Source: Corallococcus interemptor
GTDB taxonomy: Bacteria > Myxococcota > Myxococcia > Myxococcales > Myxococcaceae
Direction: 5' to 3'
Assembly: GCF_003668875.1 (NCBI RefSeq)
Contig: NZ_RAWM01000084.1
Coordinates: 1 to 39,153 of the forward strand
Length of the DNA: 39,153 nt
Of the stretch, positions 18,987-27,340 are shown one piece after another (position 1 is the first letter of the stretch; the number at the start of each line of letters is the position of its first letter). The position numbers and the translations under genes are program-made. Below the pieces are notes generated by a model. It made no database searches. It had not been told where the DNA came from and worked only from the letters and a program-made list of their open reading frames with translations.

Positions 18987-19313
18987 ATGTTCATCGAAAT
19001 CATCGTCCTGCCCCGTGAAGACGCGTCGCCGAAGCGGCGCCCGGGCAGGGCCTCCAGGTCCGCCGCCCCGGCACCGGAGTCTCGCGACCGGGCGGAGCTG
19101 GCCCAGGTGTGGCGCGAGGAGGGCAAGGCCTTCCATGGCGCCGTGCTGGAGTTCATCAAGGCCCAGCACCTGCTGGGCGCGGTGAAGTGGATGAGCGAGC
19201 CGGGCCTGTTGCCCCAGGTGACGCTCGTCGCCTCGGACCGCGTGCTGGAGAAGCTCCAGGCGGAGCCCCGCTTCGCCGCCGGCCGCTCGCTGAGCATGAA
19301 CCTGCAGACCTGA
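18987..19313 (+). CDS. Small hypothetical protein (108 aa)
   Basis: This small soluble protein is preceded by a good ribosome binding site (ggaggg, about six bases before ATG 18987). The N-terminus MFIEIIVLPRED forms a hydrophobic strand. A basic, Arg/Ala/Pro-rich linker (SPKRRPGRASRSAAPAPESRD) follows, then a helical stretch VWREEGKAFHGAVLEFIKAQ and a strand-helix ending QVTLVASDRVLEKLQ. No known domain is recognised. The spacing to the divergent VOC gene is 219 bases. It shares no motif with the proteases either side. It could be a regulatory or accessory protein, but nothing seen supports a specific role. Confidence 0.7.
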   Translation: MFIEIIVLPREDASPKRRPGRASRSAAPAPESRDRAELAQVWREEGKAFHGAVLEFIKAQHLLGAVKWMSEPGLLPQVTLVASDRVLEKLQAEPRFAAGRSLSMNLQT

Positions 19314-19589
19314 GCGCCGCCCACCCCCTCGGGCGCGCCTCCCCTCTTCCTCTCAATTTCCAAGACATGCTTGTGACGCACCTGCGTCCACGCATGGCCC
19401 GCGCGCGTCATCGTTGGCGGAAAAAGCTGTCTCATCCTGTTTCACTCCGGTCTCCGGCTTGACTGGCTCATCTTGAATTCCCCAGGATGCGCCCCGCCCC
19501 ACGAGGCCTGGACACCTGGTCCGGACCGGACGTGGGAGGTCCCCGCCGTGCCCCGCCAGCGCGCCCCTCGCCTGGAATCGGAGCGGAAC
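19314..19589 (+). promoter_or_regulatory. Upstream region of the M28 protease
   Basis: These 276 bases are partly AT-rich (ctcaatttccaagacatgct near 19352, and ggcggaaaaagctgtctcat near 19416) and probably carry the promoter of the M28 gene. A ttggcggaaaaagct string resembles a -24/-12 element but its GG-GC spacing is two bases too short. An upstream in-frame ATG at 19473 exists, but the 39 codons it would add look non-coding. Confidence 0.3.
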
Positions 19590-21914
19590 ATGCGTTTGAA
19601 GAGATTGGCCCCCGTCGTCGTGTCGCTGTGCTGCGCCACTGCTTCCGCCGAGTCGCGTGACAAGGAGGTCTACATCACCATCGGTTCGGAGGCGGTGACG
19701 GCGGTGCGCACGTCGCTTCGCGCGGCCGGGAACGTGCCCACGCTGGTGGGCGAGGCGAACGGGGTGAGCGTGCTCAAGCTCACCGAGTCCCAGCTGAGCG
19801 ACGTCTCCTCCATCATGCATGACACGTATCACCGCTGCGCGGGCTTCATGGCGCACGACACGCAGGAGGAGGCGCTCGCGCAGCTTGCGGCCCCGAAGCC
19901 CACGCAGTCGCTGGTGAGCTACACGCTGGACAACGCGGCGGTGGTCAACGGGCTGTTCTCCGGCCTCGAGGAGCCCAGCATCCGGGCCACCATCACCCAG
20001 CTGGCCAGCTACACCAACCGCTACTACAACAACTCCTCGGGCGGCACGCAGGCGGCCAACTGGCTGCGGAACACCTGGGCGGGCTACGCCGGCGGACGCA
20101 CCGACGTGACGGTGCAGCTGTACACCCACGCGAGCTGGACCCAGCCGTCCGTCATCGCCACCATCACCGGCACCGTCTTCCCGGACGAGGTGGTGGTGAT
20201 TGGCGGCCACCTGGACTCCATCCAGCAGTTCGCGTCCAGCCCCCCCACCGCGATCGCGCCGGGCGCGGATGACGACGCCTCCGGTGTCGCCACGCTGTCG
20301 GAGGTGTTCCGGGTGGCGATGGCCAAGGGCTACAAGCCGGCGCGCACGGTGAAGTTCATGGCGTACGCGGCGGAGGAGGTGGGCCTGCTGGGTTCGAAGG
20401 CCATCGCGCTGGCGCACAAGACGGCGAACACCAACGTGGTGGGCGTGCTCCAGCTGGACATGACCAACTACCGCGGCTCCACGGTGGAGGTGTCGCTCGT
20501 CACGGACAACACCAACGCGGCGCAGAACGCGTTCCTGGGCAACCTCATCGACACGTACACGGGCTACTCGCGCGCCAACATCCAGTGCGGCTATGGGTGC
20601 TCGGACCACGCGGCGTGGCACGCCCAGGGCTACCCGGCGTCCATGCCGTTCGAGGCGCGGTACGACTTGAACGAGTCAAACCCGTACATCCACACGGCCA
20701 ACGACACGCTGGCCAACAGCAAGGACGGCACCAACTGGGGCACCGCCAACCACGCGCTGAAGTTCGCGCGCATCGGCGCCGCGTACCTGGCGGAGCTGGG
20801 CAAGGGCGCCCTCCAGGGCCAGCCCACGGACACCCAGGCCCCCACGGTGTCGCTCACCTCGCCGTCGAACGGCGCGACCGTGATGGACATCACCCCCCTC
20901 ACCGCGTCGGCCAGCGACAACGTGGGCGTCAGCAAGGTGGAGTTCCTGGTGGACGGCGTGGTGAAGGGCACGTCCTTCGCCTCGCCGTACAGCTACGCGT
21001 GGGACAGCCGCACGGTGGCCCCCGGCAGCCACGCGCTGGCGGCGAAGGCGTATGACAACGCGGGCAACAACACCACCTCGGCGGCGGTGACGGTGACGGT
21101 GGCCACGGACACCCAGCCCCCCACGGTGTCGCTCACCGCGCCGGCGAGCGGCGCGACCGTGACTGGCACCACCAGCGTCACCGCGTCGGCCAGCGACAAC
21201 GTGGGCGTCAGCAAGGTGGAGTTCCTGGTGGACGGCGTGGTGAAGGCCACGTCCGTCTCCTCGCCGTACAGCTTCGCGTGGGACAGCCGCACGGTGGCCA
21301 ACGGCAGCCACACGCTGGCGGCGAAGGCGTACGACAGCGCGCTCAACAGCGCCACCTCGACGGCGGCGACGGTGACGGTGGCCAACGTGTCCACGTCCGG
21401 CACCTACGACAGCACGCTGCGGACGGTGCGCTGCAGCGCGGCGGCGGCCACCTGCGACAGCGGCACGCTCTTCAACGGCCGCGGCAGCCTGGGGCCTGAG
21501 AAGAACACCCCCAACACGCTGCGCGCCACCTGCGGCGACGGCAGCGGGGGCACCTACAAGAGCGACGAGTCCGTGGAGGCCCTCAAGGTGTCCACCGTGG
21601 ACGGCTCCAACTTCGCCGCGGGCAAGCAGGTGAAGGTGGAGGCCAGCGTCTGGGCCTACGCCAGCCCCGGTTCGGACCGGTTGGACCTGTACTACACGGC
21701 CAACGCCACCGCGACGACGCCCGTGTGGACGCTGATTGGCACCTTCACGCCGCCGGCCGCGGGCGCCAACACGCTGTCCGCCACGTACACCCTGCCCTCC
21801 GGCGCCAACCAGGCCGTGCGCGCGCAGTTCCGCTACGGCACCGGCAGCCCGTCCAGCGCGTGCGTGTCCAACAGCTACAACGACCGCGACGACCTGGTGT
21901 TCGCCGTCCAGTGA
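19590..21914 (+). CDS. Secreted M28 family aminopeptidase with Ig-like repeats and a C-terminal module
   Basis: This 774-aa exported di-zinc exopeptidase resembles the Vibrio/Aeromonas leucyl aminopeptidase. The signal peptide is MRLKRLAPVVVSLCCATASA (cleavage about residue 20), followed by a propeptide. The catalytic domain shows GGHLDS (His207), GADDDASG (Asp227-229), AAEEVGLLG (catalytic Glu262, ligand Glu263), LQLDM (Asp290) and IHTAND (His368). CGYGCSDH (Cys333, Cys337) matches the conserved disulphide hairpin of that enzyme. Two Ig-like (Big_7-type) domains, 93 residues each, follow at about 415-600, then the C-terminal module (606-774) shared with the HEXXH protease. I chose the ATG at 19590, preceded by cggagcgg. 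It probably removes N-terminal residues from peptides released by endoproteases. Confidence 0.92.
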   Translation: MRLKRLAPVVVSLCCATASAESRDKEVYITIGSEAVTAVRTSLRAAGNVPTLVGEANGVSVLKLTESQLSDVSSIMHDTYHRCAGFMAHDTQEEALAQLAAPKPTQSLVSYTLDNAAVVNGLFSGLEEPSIRATITQLASYTNRYYNNSSGGTQAANWLRNTWAGYAGGRTDVTVQLYTHASWTQPSVIATITGTVFPDEVVVIGGHLDSIQQFASSPPTAIAPGADDDASGVATLSEVFRVAMAKGYKPARTVKFMAYAAEEVGLLGSKAIALAHKTANTNVVGVLQLDMTNYRGSTVEVSLVTDNTNAAQNAFLGNLIDTYTGYSRANIQCGYGCSDHAAWHAQGYPASMPFEARYDLNESNPYIHTANDTLANSKDGTNWGTANHALKFARIGAAYLAELGKGALQGQPTDTQAPTVSLTSPSNGATVMDITPLTASASDNVGVSKVEFLVDGVVKGTSFASPYSYAWDSRTVAPGSHALAAKAYDNAGNNTTSAAVTVTVATDTQPPTVSLTAPASGATVTGTTSVTASASDNVGVSKVEFLVDGVVKATSVSSPYSFAWDSRTVANGSHTLAAKAYDSALNSATSTAATVTVANVSTSGTYDSTLRTVRCSAAAATCDSGTLFNGRGSLGPEKNTPNTLRATCGDGSGGTYKSDESVEALKVSTVDGSNFAAGKQVKVEASVWAYASPGSDRLDLYYTANATATTPVWTLIGTFTPPAAGANTLSATYTLPSGANQAVRAQFRYGTGSPSSACVSNSYNDRDDLVFAVQ
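20829..21387 (+). repeat. Two tandem 279-bp Ig-like domain repeats
   Basis: The M28 gene contains two direct repeats with a 279-bp (93-codon) period, the first beginning at 20829 and the second at 21108. A block of about 55 bases beginning agcgacaacgtgggcgtcag is nearly identical at about 20912 and 21191. Each unit encodes one Ig-like domain with SASDNVGVSKVEFLVDGVVK. Confidence 0.85.
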
Positions 21915-21924
21915 CGTGACGTGA

Positions 21925-21966
21925 GGGGATCCGGGGCTTTGTGTCCCCGGGTCCCCTTCGTGTTCT
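21925..21966. terminator. Terminator between the M28 protease and the hybrid kinase
   Basis: A 12-bp stem with one wobble pair (ggggatccgggg at 21925-21936, ccccgggtcccc at 21945-21956), with loop ctttgtgt, is followed by ttcgtgttctt. It lies 11 bases after the M28 stop and before the convergent kinase stop at 21967. Confidence 0.8.
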
Positions 21967-24960
21967 TCAGGCCGCCTTGAGCCCTTCGATGGGCAGCTCC
22001 ACCACGAAGGTGGAGCCCAGGCCCGGCTTGCTGTCCACGGTGATGCGGCCGCCGTGCGCCTCCACCACCTGCCGGGCGATCCACAGCCCCAGGCCCAGGC
22101 CGCCGTAGTTGCGCCCGGGCACCGCGCGCTCGAAGCGCTCGAAGATGCGCGCGCGGTCCTCCTCGCTGATGCCAATGCCCTCGTCGCGCACGGTGAGGCG
22201 CGCGGTGCCGTCCTCGGCGGCCACGCGCACCGCGATGGGGCGCCCCTGGCCGTACTTCGCCGCGTTCGCCAGGAGGTGCGTGACGACCTGGCCGATGCGC
22301 AGCTTGTCGAACCGGCCCACCAGCGGCAGGCCCGCGTCCAGCGTCACCGTCACGCCCATCCGCGCCACCTCCTCGCGCAGCCGGGCCACGGAGGTGGCCA
22401 CCACGGCGGTGAGGTCCACGTCGTTCAACTCCAACGCCAGCCGGCCGGTGGTGAGCTGCGACACGTCCAGCAGCGTCTCCATCAGCGCGTGCAGCCGCTG
22501 CACCTGGCGGCCGGCGGACTCCAGCGGGCTCTTCGCGCGGCCCAGCGCGTCCTCGCCCAGGCTGCGCTCCAGCCGCTCCAGGTGCAGGCGGAAGGCGGCC
22601 AGCGGCGTCTTGAGCTCGTGGCTCGCCACCGCGAGGAAGTCATCCCGGGCCTGGACGCTCTCGCGCAGCGACATGGCGAGCAGCTCCTGGCGCAGCGAGT
22701 CCCGGCGCATGCGCGACAGCTCCAGCATGGAGCGCACGCGCGCCACCAGCTCCCGGGCGCTGAAGGGCTTCACCAGGTAGTCGTCCGCGCCCGCCTCCAG
22801 CCCCTCCACCGCGGCCTCCTCCCCGGCGCGGGCGGACAGCATCACCACCGGGACGGCGCGCGTGGACGGAAGCTCGCGCAGGCCGCGCAACAGGCCGAAG
22901 CCGCCCAGCCGGGGCATCATCACGTCCGTCAGCACCAGGTCCGGCGGGTTCGCGCGCGCGGCCTCCAGCGCGGCCTGTCCGTCCGCCGCCAGCGTCACGT
23001 CGAACGACGGCGACAGCACGCGCTCCACGTACTCGCGCATGTCCGCGTTGTCGTCCGCCACCAGCACGCGCGCGCGGGGCAGGTCCCCGCGCGGGGCTTC
23101 CGCCGGCGGCGACGACGGCACCTCGGCCGGGGGCGCGGGCTCCACGTCCGACCAGCGCTCGGCCTCCTGGAGGAAGGGGCGCGCGCCCACGGCGGTGGAC
23201 TCCTGCTGGCGCGCGGCCTGGATGCGGTCCGCGGGCAGGTGCGAAGAGCCCCGGGGGATGCGCACGGTGAAGGTGGAGCCCCGCCCCTCCTCGCTCTCCA
23301 CGGACACGTCGCCGCCGTGCAGCGCCACCAGCTCGCTCACCAGCGCCAGCCCGATGCCGGTGCCTTCGTGGGTGCGGCTTCGCGCGTTGCGCACGCGGTG
23401 GAAGCGCTCGAAGAGGTGCGGCAGCTCCGCCTCGGGGATGCCCGTGCCCGTGTCGAAGACGCGCAGGAGCACGTCGTTGCCCCGGACCTCCTGCCGCACG
23501 CGGATGCCGCCCTGGAAGGTGAACTTGAGGGCGTTGGAGAGCAGGTTGAACACGACCTTCTCCCACATCTGGCGGTCCACCCAGACGGGCTCCGGCGGCC
23601 CGTCACACTCCACGCTGAAGGTCAGCCCGGTGCGCTCGATGGCGGAGCGGAAGTGGCCGGTGAGCTCCTGGGTGAAGGCGGCCAGGCCGGTGGGCTCGAA
23701 GCTGGAGTCGATGCGGCCCGCCTCCAGCCGGCTGAACTCCAGCAGCGTGTTCACCAGCCGCAGCAGGCGGCCCGCGTTGCGGTGGACGAGCTCCAGGTCC
23801 TTGCGCGCTCCCTCCGTCACCGGCACCTGCGCCAGCACGTCCTCCAGCGGCCCCAGCATCAGCGTGAGCGGCGTGCGGAACTCGTGGGAGATGTTGTGGA
23901 AGAAGGCCGTCTTCGCCCGGTCCAGCGCCGCCAGCGCCTCCGCCCGCTGGCGCTCCTCCTCGTAGGCCCGCGCGTTGCGCAGCGACGCCGACACCTGCGC
24001 GCTCAACAGCTCGCTGAAGGACGCGTGGCCCTCGTCGAAGGCGCGGTTGGGGGACAGCGCGGTGACCAGGACGCCCAGCGGCGCGGCCGCGCCCGTCCCG
24101 GCGAGCGGCTGGAACAGGAGCGTGCCCACCGCGTCGCCAAAGGGCCCGCCCTGGAGGGACAAAAGCGCCTCCAGCCCGTCGCGCAGCACCCGCTCCCCTT
24201 CGAGCGCGCGCAGGTACGGGGCCGCCATGCGCGAGCCGGGGTCCAGCAGCACGCGCTCCGGGCTCAGCGGTCCGCCCTGTCCAATGCCCACGGCCCCACA
24301 CAGCGTCAGCGACCGGCCGTCGTCCGCGCGCAGGTAGAGCAGCGCGCACGGCACGTCCAGGGGATGGGCCTCCAGGGCCTTCGCCAGGTCGCCGCACGTC
24401 TTCGCCACGCTGCGCGTGTCCGACGCCTGGGCGGACAGGTCGCGCAACAGCCGCGTGCGCCGCTCGCTCAGCACGCGCGGCGTCACCTCCGCGCACACCG
24501 CGAGCATGCCGCCGATGGCGCCCGTGTCGTCGTAGGCGGGCGCGTGGCTCACGTCGAAGTAGGACTCCTCGCGGTAGCCGCTGCGGTTGAGCAGCAGCCG
24601 GAGCGCGGGCACCCAGCTGGCGACGCCCGTCGTCATGGCCTCCAGCACCAGCGGCGCCAGCGAGTCCCACGCCTCCGCCAGCGTGCCCCGGATGTCCGTG
24701 CCCAGCGCGGCCGGGTGCTTGTCCCCAATCACCAGCGAATAGGCGTCGTTGTAGAACTGCGTCAGCTCCGGACCCCAGGTGAGGATCATGGGGTAGCGCG
24801 AGCCGAGCAGCGTCTTGACCAGCACCTTGAGGCTCGTGGGCCAGGACGCCAGCGGTCCCACGGGCGACGAGGCCCAGTCATGCGCGCGCACCAGCGCGTG
24901 CATCTGGCTGCTCCCGGTGAAGAGGGTCTCTGGCGTCTGCGCGGGGACGTCCTGGCTCAT
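21967..24960 (-). CDS. Hybrid histidine kinase with kinase-receiver-kinase architecture
   Basis: This 997-aa protein has no membrane segments, so it is probably cytosolic. In order: a PAS-like sensor (about 20-160), a GAF-like domain (about 170-332), a first HisKA (FFHNISHEFRTPL, His359) with HATPase (N-box NLLSNALKF, G-boxes DTGTGIP and GTGIGLAL), a Pro-rich linker, a receiver (VLVADDNADMR, phospho-Asp679 in LTDVMMP, conserved Lys in LVKPF), and a second HisKA (VASHELKTPL, His781) with a second HATPase (HLLANAAKYG, DEGIGIS, GGLGLGLWI). All phosphorylation residues look intact, so a phosphorelay within one chain is plausible. No output domain or obvious partner is adjacent. It is divergent from the metallopeptidase gene at 25139. 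Confidence 0.93.
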   Translation of the reverse strand: MSQDVPAQTPETLFTGSSQMHALVRAHDWASSPVGPLASWPTSLKVLVKTLLGSRYPMILTWGPELTQFYNDAYSLVIGDKHPAALGTDIRGTLAEAWDSLAPLVLEAMTTGVASWVPALRLLLNRSGYREESYFDVSHAPAYDDTGAIGGMLAVCAEVTPRVLSERRTRLLRDLSAQASDTRSVAKTCGDLAKALEAHPLDVPCALLYLRADDGRSLTLCGAVGIGQGGPLSPERVLLDPGSRMAAPYLRALEGERVLRDGLEALLSLQGGPFGDAVGTLLFQPLAGTGAAAPLGVLVTALSPNRAFDEGHASFSELLSAQVSASLRNARAYEEERQRAEALAALDRAKTAFFHNISHEFRTPLTLMLGPLEDVLAQVPVTEGARKDLELVHRNAGRLLRLVNTLLEFSRLEAGRIDSSFEPTGLAAFTQELTGHFRSAIERTGLTFSVECDGPPEPVWVDRQMWEKVVFNLLSNALKFTFQGGIRVRQEVRGNDVLLRVFDTGTGIPEAELPHLFERFHRVRNARSRTHEGTGIGLALVSELVALHGGDVSVESEEGRGSTFTVRIPRGSSHLPADRIQAARQQESTAVGARPFLQEAERWSDVEPAPPAEVPSSPPAEAPRGDLPRARVLVADDNADMREYVERVLSPSFDVTLAADGQAALEAARANPPDLVLTDVMMPRLGGFGLLRGLRELPSTRAVPVVMLSARAGEEAAVEGLEAGADDYLVKPFSARELVARVRSMLELSRMRRDSLRQELLAMSLRESVQARDDFLAVASHELKTPLAAFRLHLERLERSLGEDALGRAKSPLESAGRQVQRLHALMETLLDVSQLTTGRLALELNDVDLTAVVATSVARLREEVARMGVTVTLDAGLPLVGRFDKLRIGQVVTHLLANAAKYGQGRPIAVRVAAEDGTARLTVRDEGIGISEEDRARIFERFERAVPGRNYGGLGLGLWIARQVVEAHGGRITVDSKPGLGSTFVVELPIEGLKAA

Positions 24961-25138
24961 CGCGGGCGCTGCTCCTCACATCAGCGAGCCATGTCCCTAA
25001 GCCGGCGGCGCATGGCTTCCCACTGGAAAATCGTCCATCCGTCCAGGGTGGAGCACCTCCCGGGCGCCCGGCTGGCCGGCTGCTGGAACAGGGCGGGCGG
25101 GCTGTCCTTCGCCGGCCTCCGGCCCCACCTTCGAGGGG

Positions 25139-26206
25139 ATGATGCCAACGCCCCAGGCTGAAACCCGGGTCTTGCGCGAAAAGCACCCCACCGAGGGCGC
25201 CGAGCGAGGCCGGCTGTCACCCCGGCGCGAGGCGCTGCTCCAGGCGCGCATCAAGGACCTGTCCCTGCGGCTGGGGGGCACGCCGCTGGAGCGCTACATC
25301 GCGCAGCTGCACTCGGAGCTGGAGGCCAAGGGCATCTGCTTCAAGCCCCAGTGCTACCTGTCCGACGAGTGGGGCTGCCCGTCCGGGGTGCCCGTCATCG
25401 GCCTGCCCTTCTACCTGGCGGATCCGGACCTGCTGTCCATTGAAGCGGAGCTGGGCGGCGGCGCGGAGACGGAAGCCGAGATCCTCATGTACCTGCGCCA
25501 CGAGGCGGGCCACGCGTTCAACTACGCGTACCGCCTCTACGACACGGACGAGTGGCGCCGCGTGTTCGGCGACTACGGCCGGCCGTATCAGGACGACTAC
25601 AAGCCCCGGCCCTTCTCGCGCCGGTACGTCTTCCACATCTCCGGCTGGTACGCGCAGAAGCACCCGGACGAGGACTTCGCGGAGACCTTCGCGGTGTGGC
25701 TCACGCCCGGCAGCGACTGGGCGAAGCGCTACCAGGGCTGGGGCGCGCTCAAGAAGCTCCAGTACGTGGAGGAGATTTCAAAGCGCCTGGGCCGCACGAC
25801 GCCGCCCGTGCAGCTGGCGGAGCCGGACTTCACCACCGAGGAGATGGAGGGCACCGTCCAGGACCATTACCGCCAGCGCGAGCTGGACGAGAAGGTGGAC
25901 GTGGAGCTGCGCAACGCCTTCGACCACGCGCTGGAGGACATCTTCTGGGGGCCGGGCGAGGCGCCGGTGAGCGCCAGCACGCTGGTGCAGGCGGAGCGGC
26001 AGCGCCTGTTGTCCACCGTGGGCCACTACGCGGGGGTGAGCCGGGGCGTGGTGCGCGCGCTCGTGGACCACCTGGCGGAGCGCACCGCCGCGCTGAACCT
26101 CACGCTGCACCCGGACGACAGCCGCGAGGCGGCGATGCAGCTGGCGTCGCTCGTCACCGTCCTGGCGATGAACTACCTGCACACCGACCGCTTCTTCGAG
26201 GACTAG
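25139..26206 (+). CDS. Putative zinc-binding metallopeptidase (Peptidase_Mx-like)
   Basis: This 355-aa cytosolic protein resembles the Pfam family of putative zinc-binding metallopeptidases. The zinc motif is HEAGHAFNY (His121, Glu122, His125), with a likely third ligand in DFAETFAVWLTPG (Glu182). Conserved surroundings include SDEWGCPSGVPVIGLPFYLA and RYQGWGALKKLQYVEE. The C-terminal half is helical. Two ATGs stand side by side at 25139 and 25142; gagggg sits just upstream and suits the second slightly better. It ends three bases before the ATP-grasp gene, so the two are clearly co-transcribed. No enzyme activity is established for the family to my knowledge. A role in processing a peptide made by the neighbour is inference. 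Confidence 0.85.
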   Translation: MMPTPQAETRVLREKHPTEGAERGRLSPRREALLQARIKDLSLRLGGTPLERYIAQLHSELEAKGICFKPQCYLSDEWGCPSGVPVIGLPFYLADPDLLSIEAELGGGAETEAEILMYLRHEAGHAFNYAYRLYDTDEWRRVFGDYGRPYQDDYKPRPFSRRYVFHISGWYAQKHPDEDFAETFAVWLTPGSDWAKRYQGWGALKKLQYVEEISKRLGRTTPPVQLAEPDFTTEEMEGTVQDHYRQRELDEKVDVELRNAFDHALEDIFWGPGEAPVSASTLVQAERQRLLSTVGHYAGVSRGVVRALVDHLAERTAALNLTLHPDDSREAAMQLASLVTVLAMNYLHTDRFFED

Positions 26207-26209
26207 CAC

Positions 26210-27247
26210 ATGCCCGTGAAGTCCCTTCGCATCGCCATCCTCCACTATCAGGCCAAGGACGACCCGCCGGACCCCGTGGTGAAGCAGGTGGCCGCGGCGC
26301 TGCGCGCGGCCGGCCACGGCACCACGGAGGTGTGCGTGGACGAGAGCGTCTCCGACCTGGTGCGCAAGGTCACCAGCGCCCGCGCGGACCTGGTGTTCAA
26401 CCTCTGCGAGACCTTCGCGGAGGACTACCGGCTGGAGGTCAACGTCGCGGCGGTGCTGGAGCTGGCGCGCGTGCCCTTCACGGGCGCGGGCACCGCGGGC
26501 CTGCTGCTCGCGCAGGACAAGGTGCTCACCAAGCAGCTGCTCCAGTTCCACGGCGTGCTCACGCCGCGCTTCGCCACCTTCGACGGCACGTCGTTCCAGG
26601 CGAACGGCGACCTGTCCTTCCCGCTGGTGGTGAAGCCCGCTCGCTCGGACGCGTCCATGGGGCTTGGCGTGGAGAAGGACATGGAGGGGCTGGCCCGGCG
26701 GGTGAAGAAGATCCGCCAGGAGTTCGACGACGAGGCGCTGGCGGAGGAGTTCATCGAGGGCCGCGAGCTGTACGTGGGCGTGCTGGGGGACGCCACGAAC
26801 CCGGAGGTGCTGCCGGTGGTGGAGCTGGACTTCGGCTCCCGGTGGAACCGCAAGCGGATGAAGATCGCCAACCGCGAGGTGAAGTTCGGCCCGGAGACGC
26901 CGGGCAGCCCGCACCTCATGATGCCCACGGACCTGTCGGACGAGCTGCGCGGCCGCATGGAGCGCGCGGCCATCACCGCGTTCCGCGCGCTCAAGCTGCG
27001 CGACTACGCGCGCATCGACTTCCGCGTGTCCAGCCGCACCAACGACCCGTACATCCTGGAGGTGAACCCCAACCCGTATCTGGAGACGCAGTGCGAGGTG
27101 GCCATGGGGGCGAAGGAGCGGGGCCTGAGCTACGAGGCGCTCGTGCAGCGCATCGTGGAGACCGCCGCCCGGCGCCACGGTCTGGGCGTGGCCCCCAGGG
27201 CCACGGCCGGTGCGCCCGCCCGGGAGCCGGTGCCCGCCACGCACTGA
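26210..27247 (+). CDS. ATP-grasp ligase (D-alanine-D-alanine ligase-like)
   Basis: This 345-aa ATP-grasp enzyme joins a carboxylate to an amine via an acyl-phosphate. It has the Ddl-type N-terminal fold (RIAILHYQAKDDPP, NLCETFAEDYRLEVNVAAVLE, PFTGAGTAG), then the ATP-grasp domain with FPLVVKPARSDASMGLGV, ALAEEFIEGRELYVGVLGD, VVELDF, and the metal-binding ARIDFRV and ILEVNPNPYLE (Asp270, Glu284, Asn286). It differs from true D-Ala-D-Ala ligases in the substrate end, with NPNPYLE where Ddl enzymes usually have NT.PGMT. So it probably uses another amino acid or a peptide substrate. It follows the metallopeptidase by 3 bases. The Arg/Ala/Pro-rich last 25 residues are probably disordered. Confidence 0.88.
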   Translation: MPVKSLRIAILHYQAKDDPPDPVVKQVAAALRAAGHGTTEVCVDESVSDLVRKVTSARADLVFNLCETFAEDYRLEVNVAAVLELARVPFTGAGTAGLLLAQDKVLTKQLLQFHGVLTPRFATFDGTSFQANGDLSFPLVVKPARSDASMGLGVEKDMEGLARRVKKIRQEFDDEALAEEFIEGRELYVGVLGDATNPEVLPVVELDFGSRWNRKRMKIANREVKFGPETPGSPHLMMPTDLSDELRGRMERAAITAFRALKLRDYARIDFRVSSRTNDPYILEVNPNPYLETQCEVAMGAKERGLSYEALVQRIVETAARRHGLGVAPRATAGAPAREPVPATH

Positions 27248-27340
27248 GAAGACGCGGCGCCCCGCGCGGGAGTGACGCCCCCACGGCATCGGGCCCGGAT
27301 TCCGGTGGCCCGGCCGGGGGCGTTGCTCTATGGGGAAGGC

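Noticed and set aside
19416-19436. A sigma-54 (-24/-12) promoter upstream of the M28 gene
   Set aside because: The string ttggcggaaaaagct has GG and GC but with eight instead of ten intervening bases.
22054-25161. A 1035-codon plus-strand open frame opposite the hybrid kinase
   Set aside because: No recognisable domain; the minus strand carries two kinase cores and a receiver with intact motifs.
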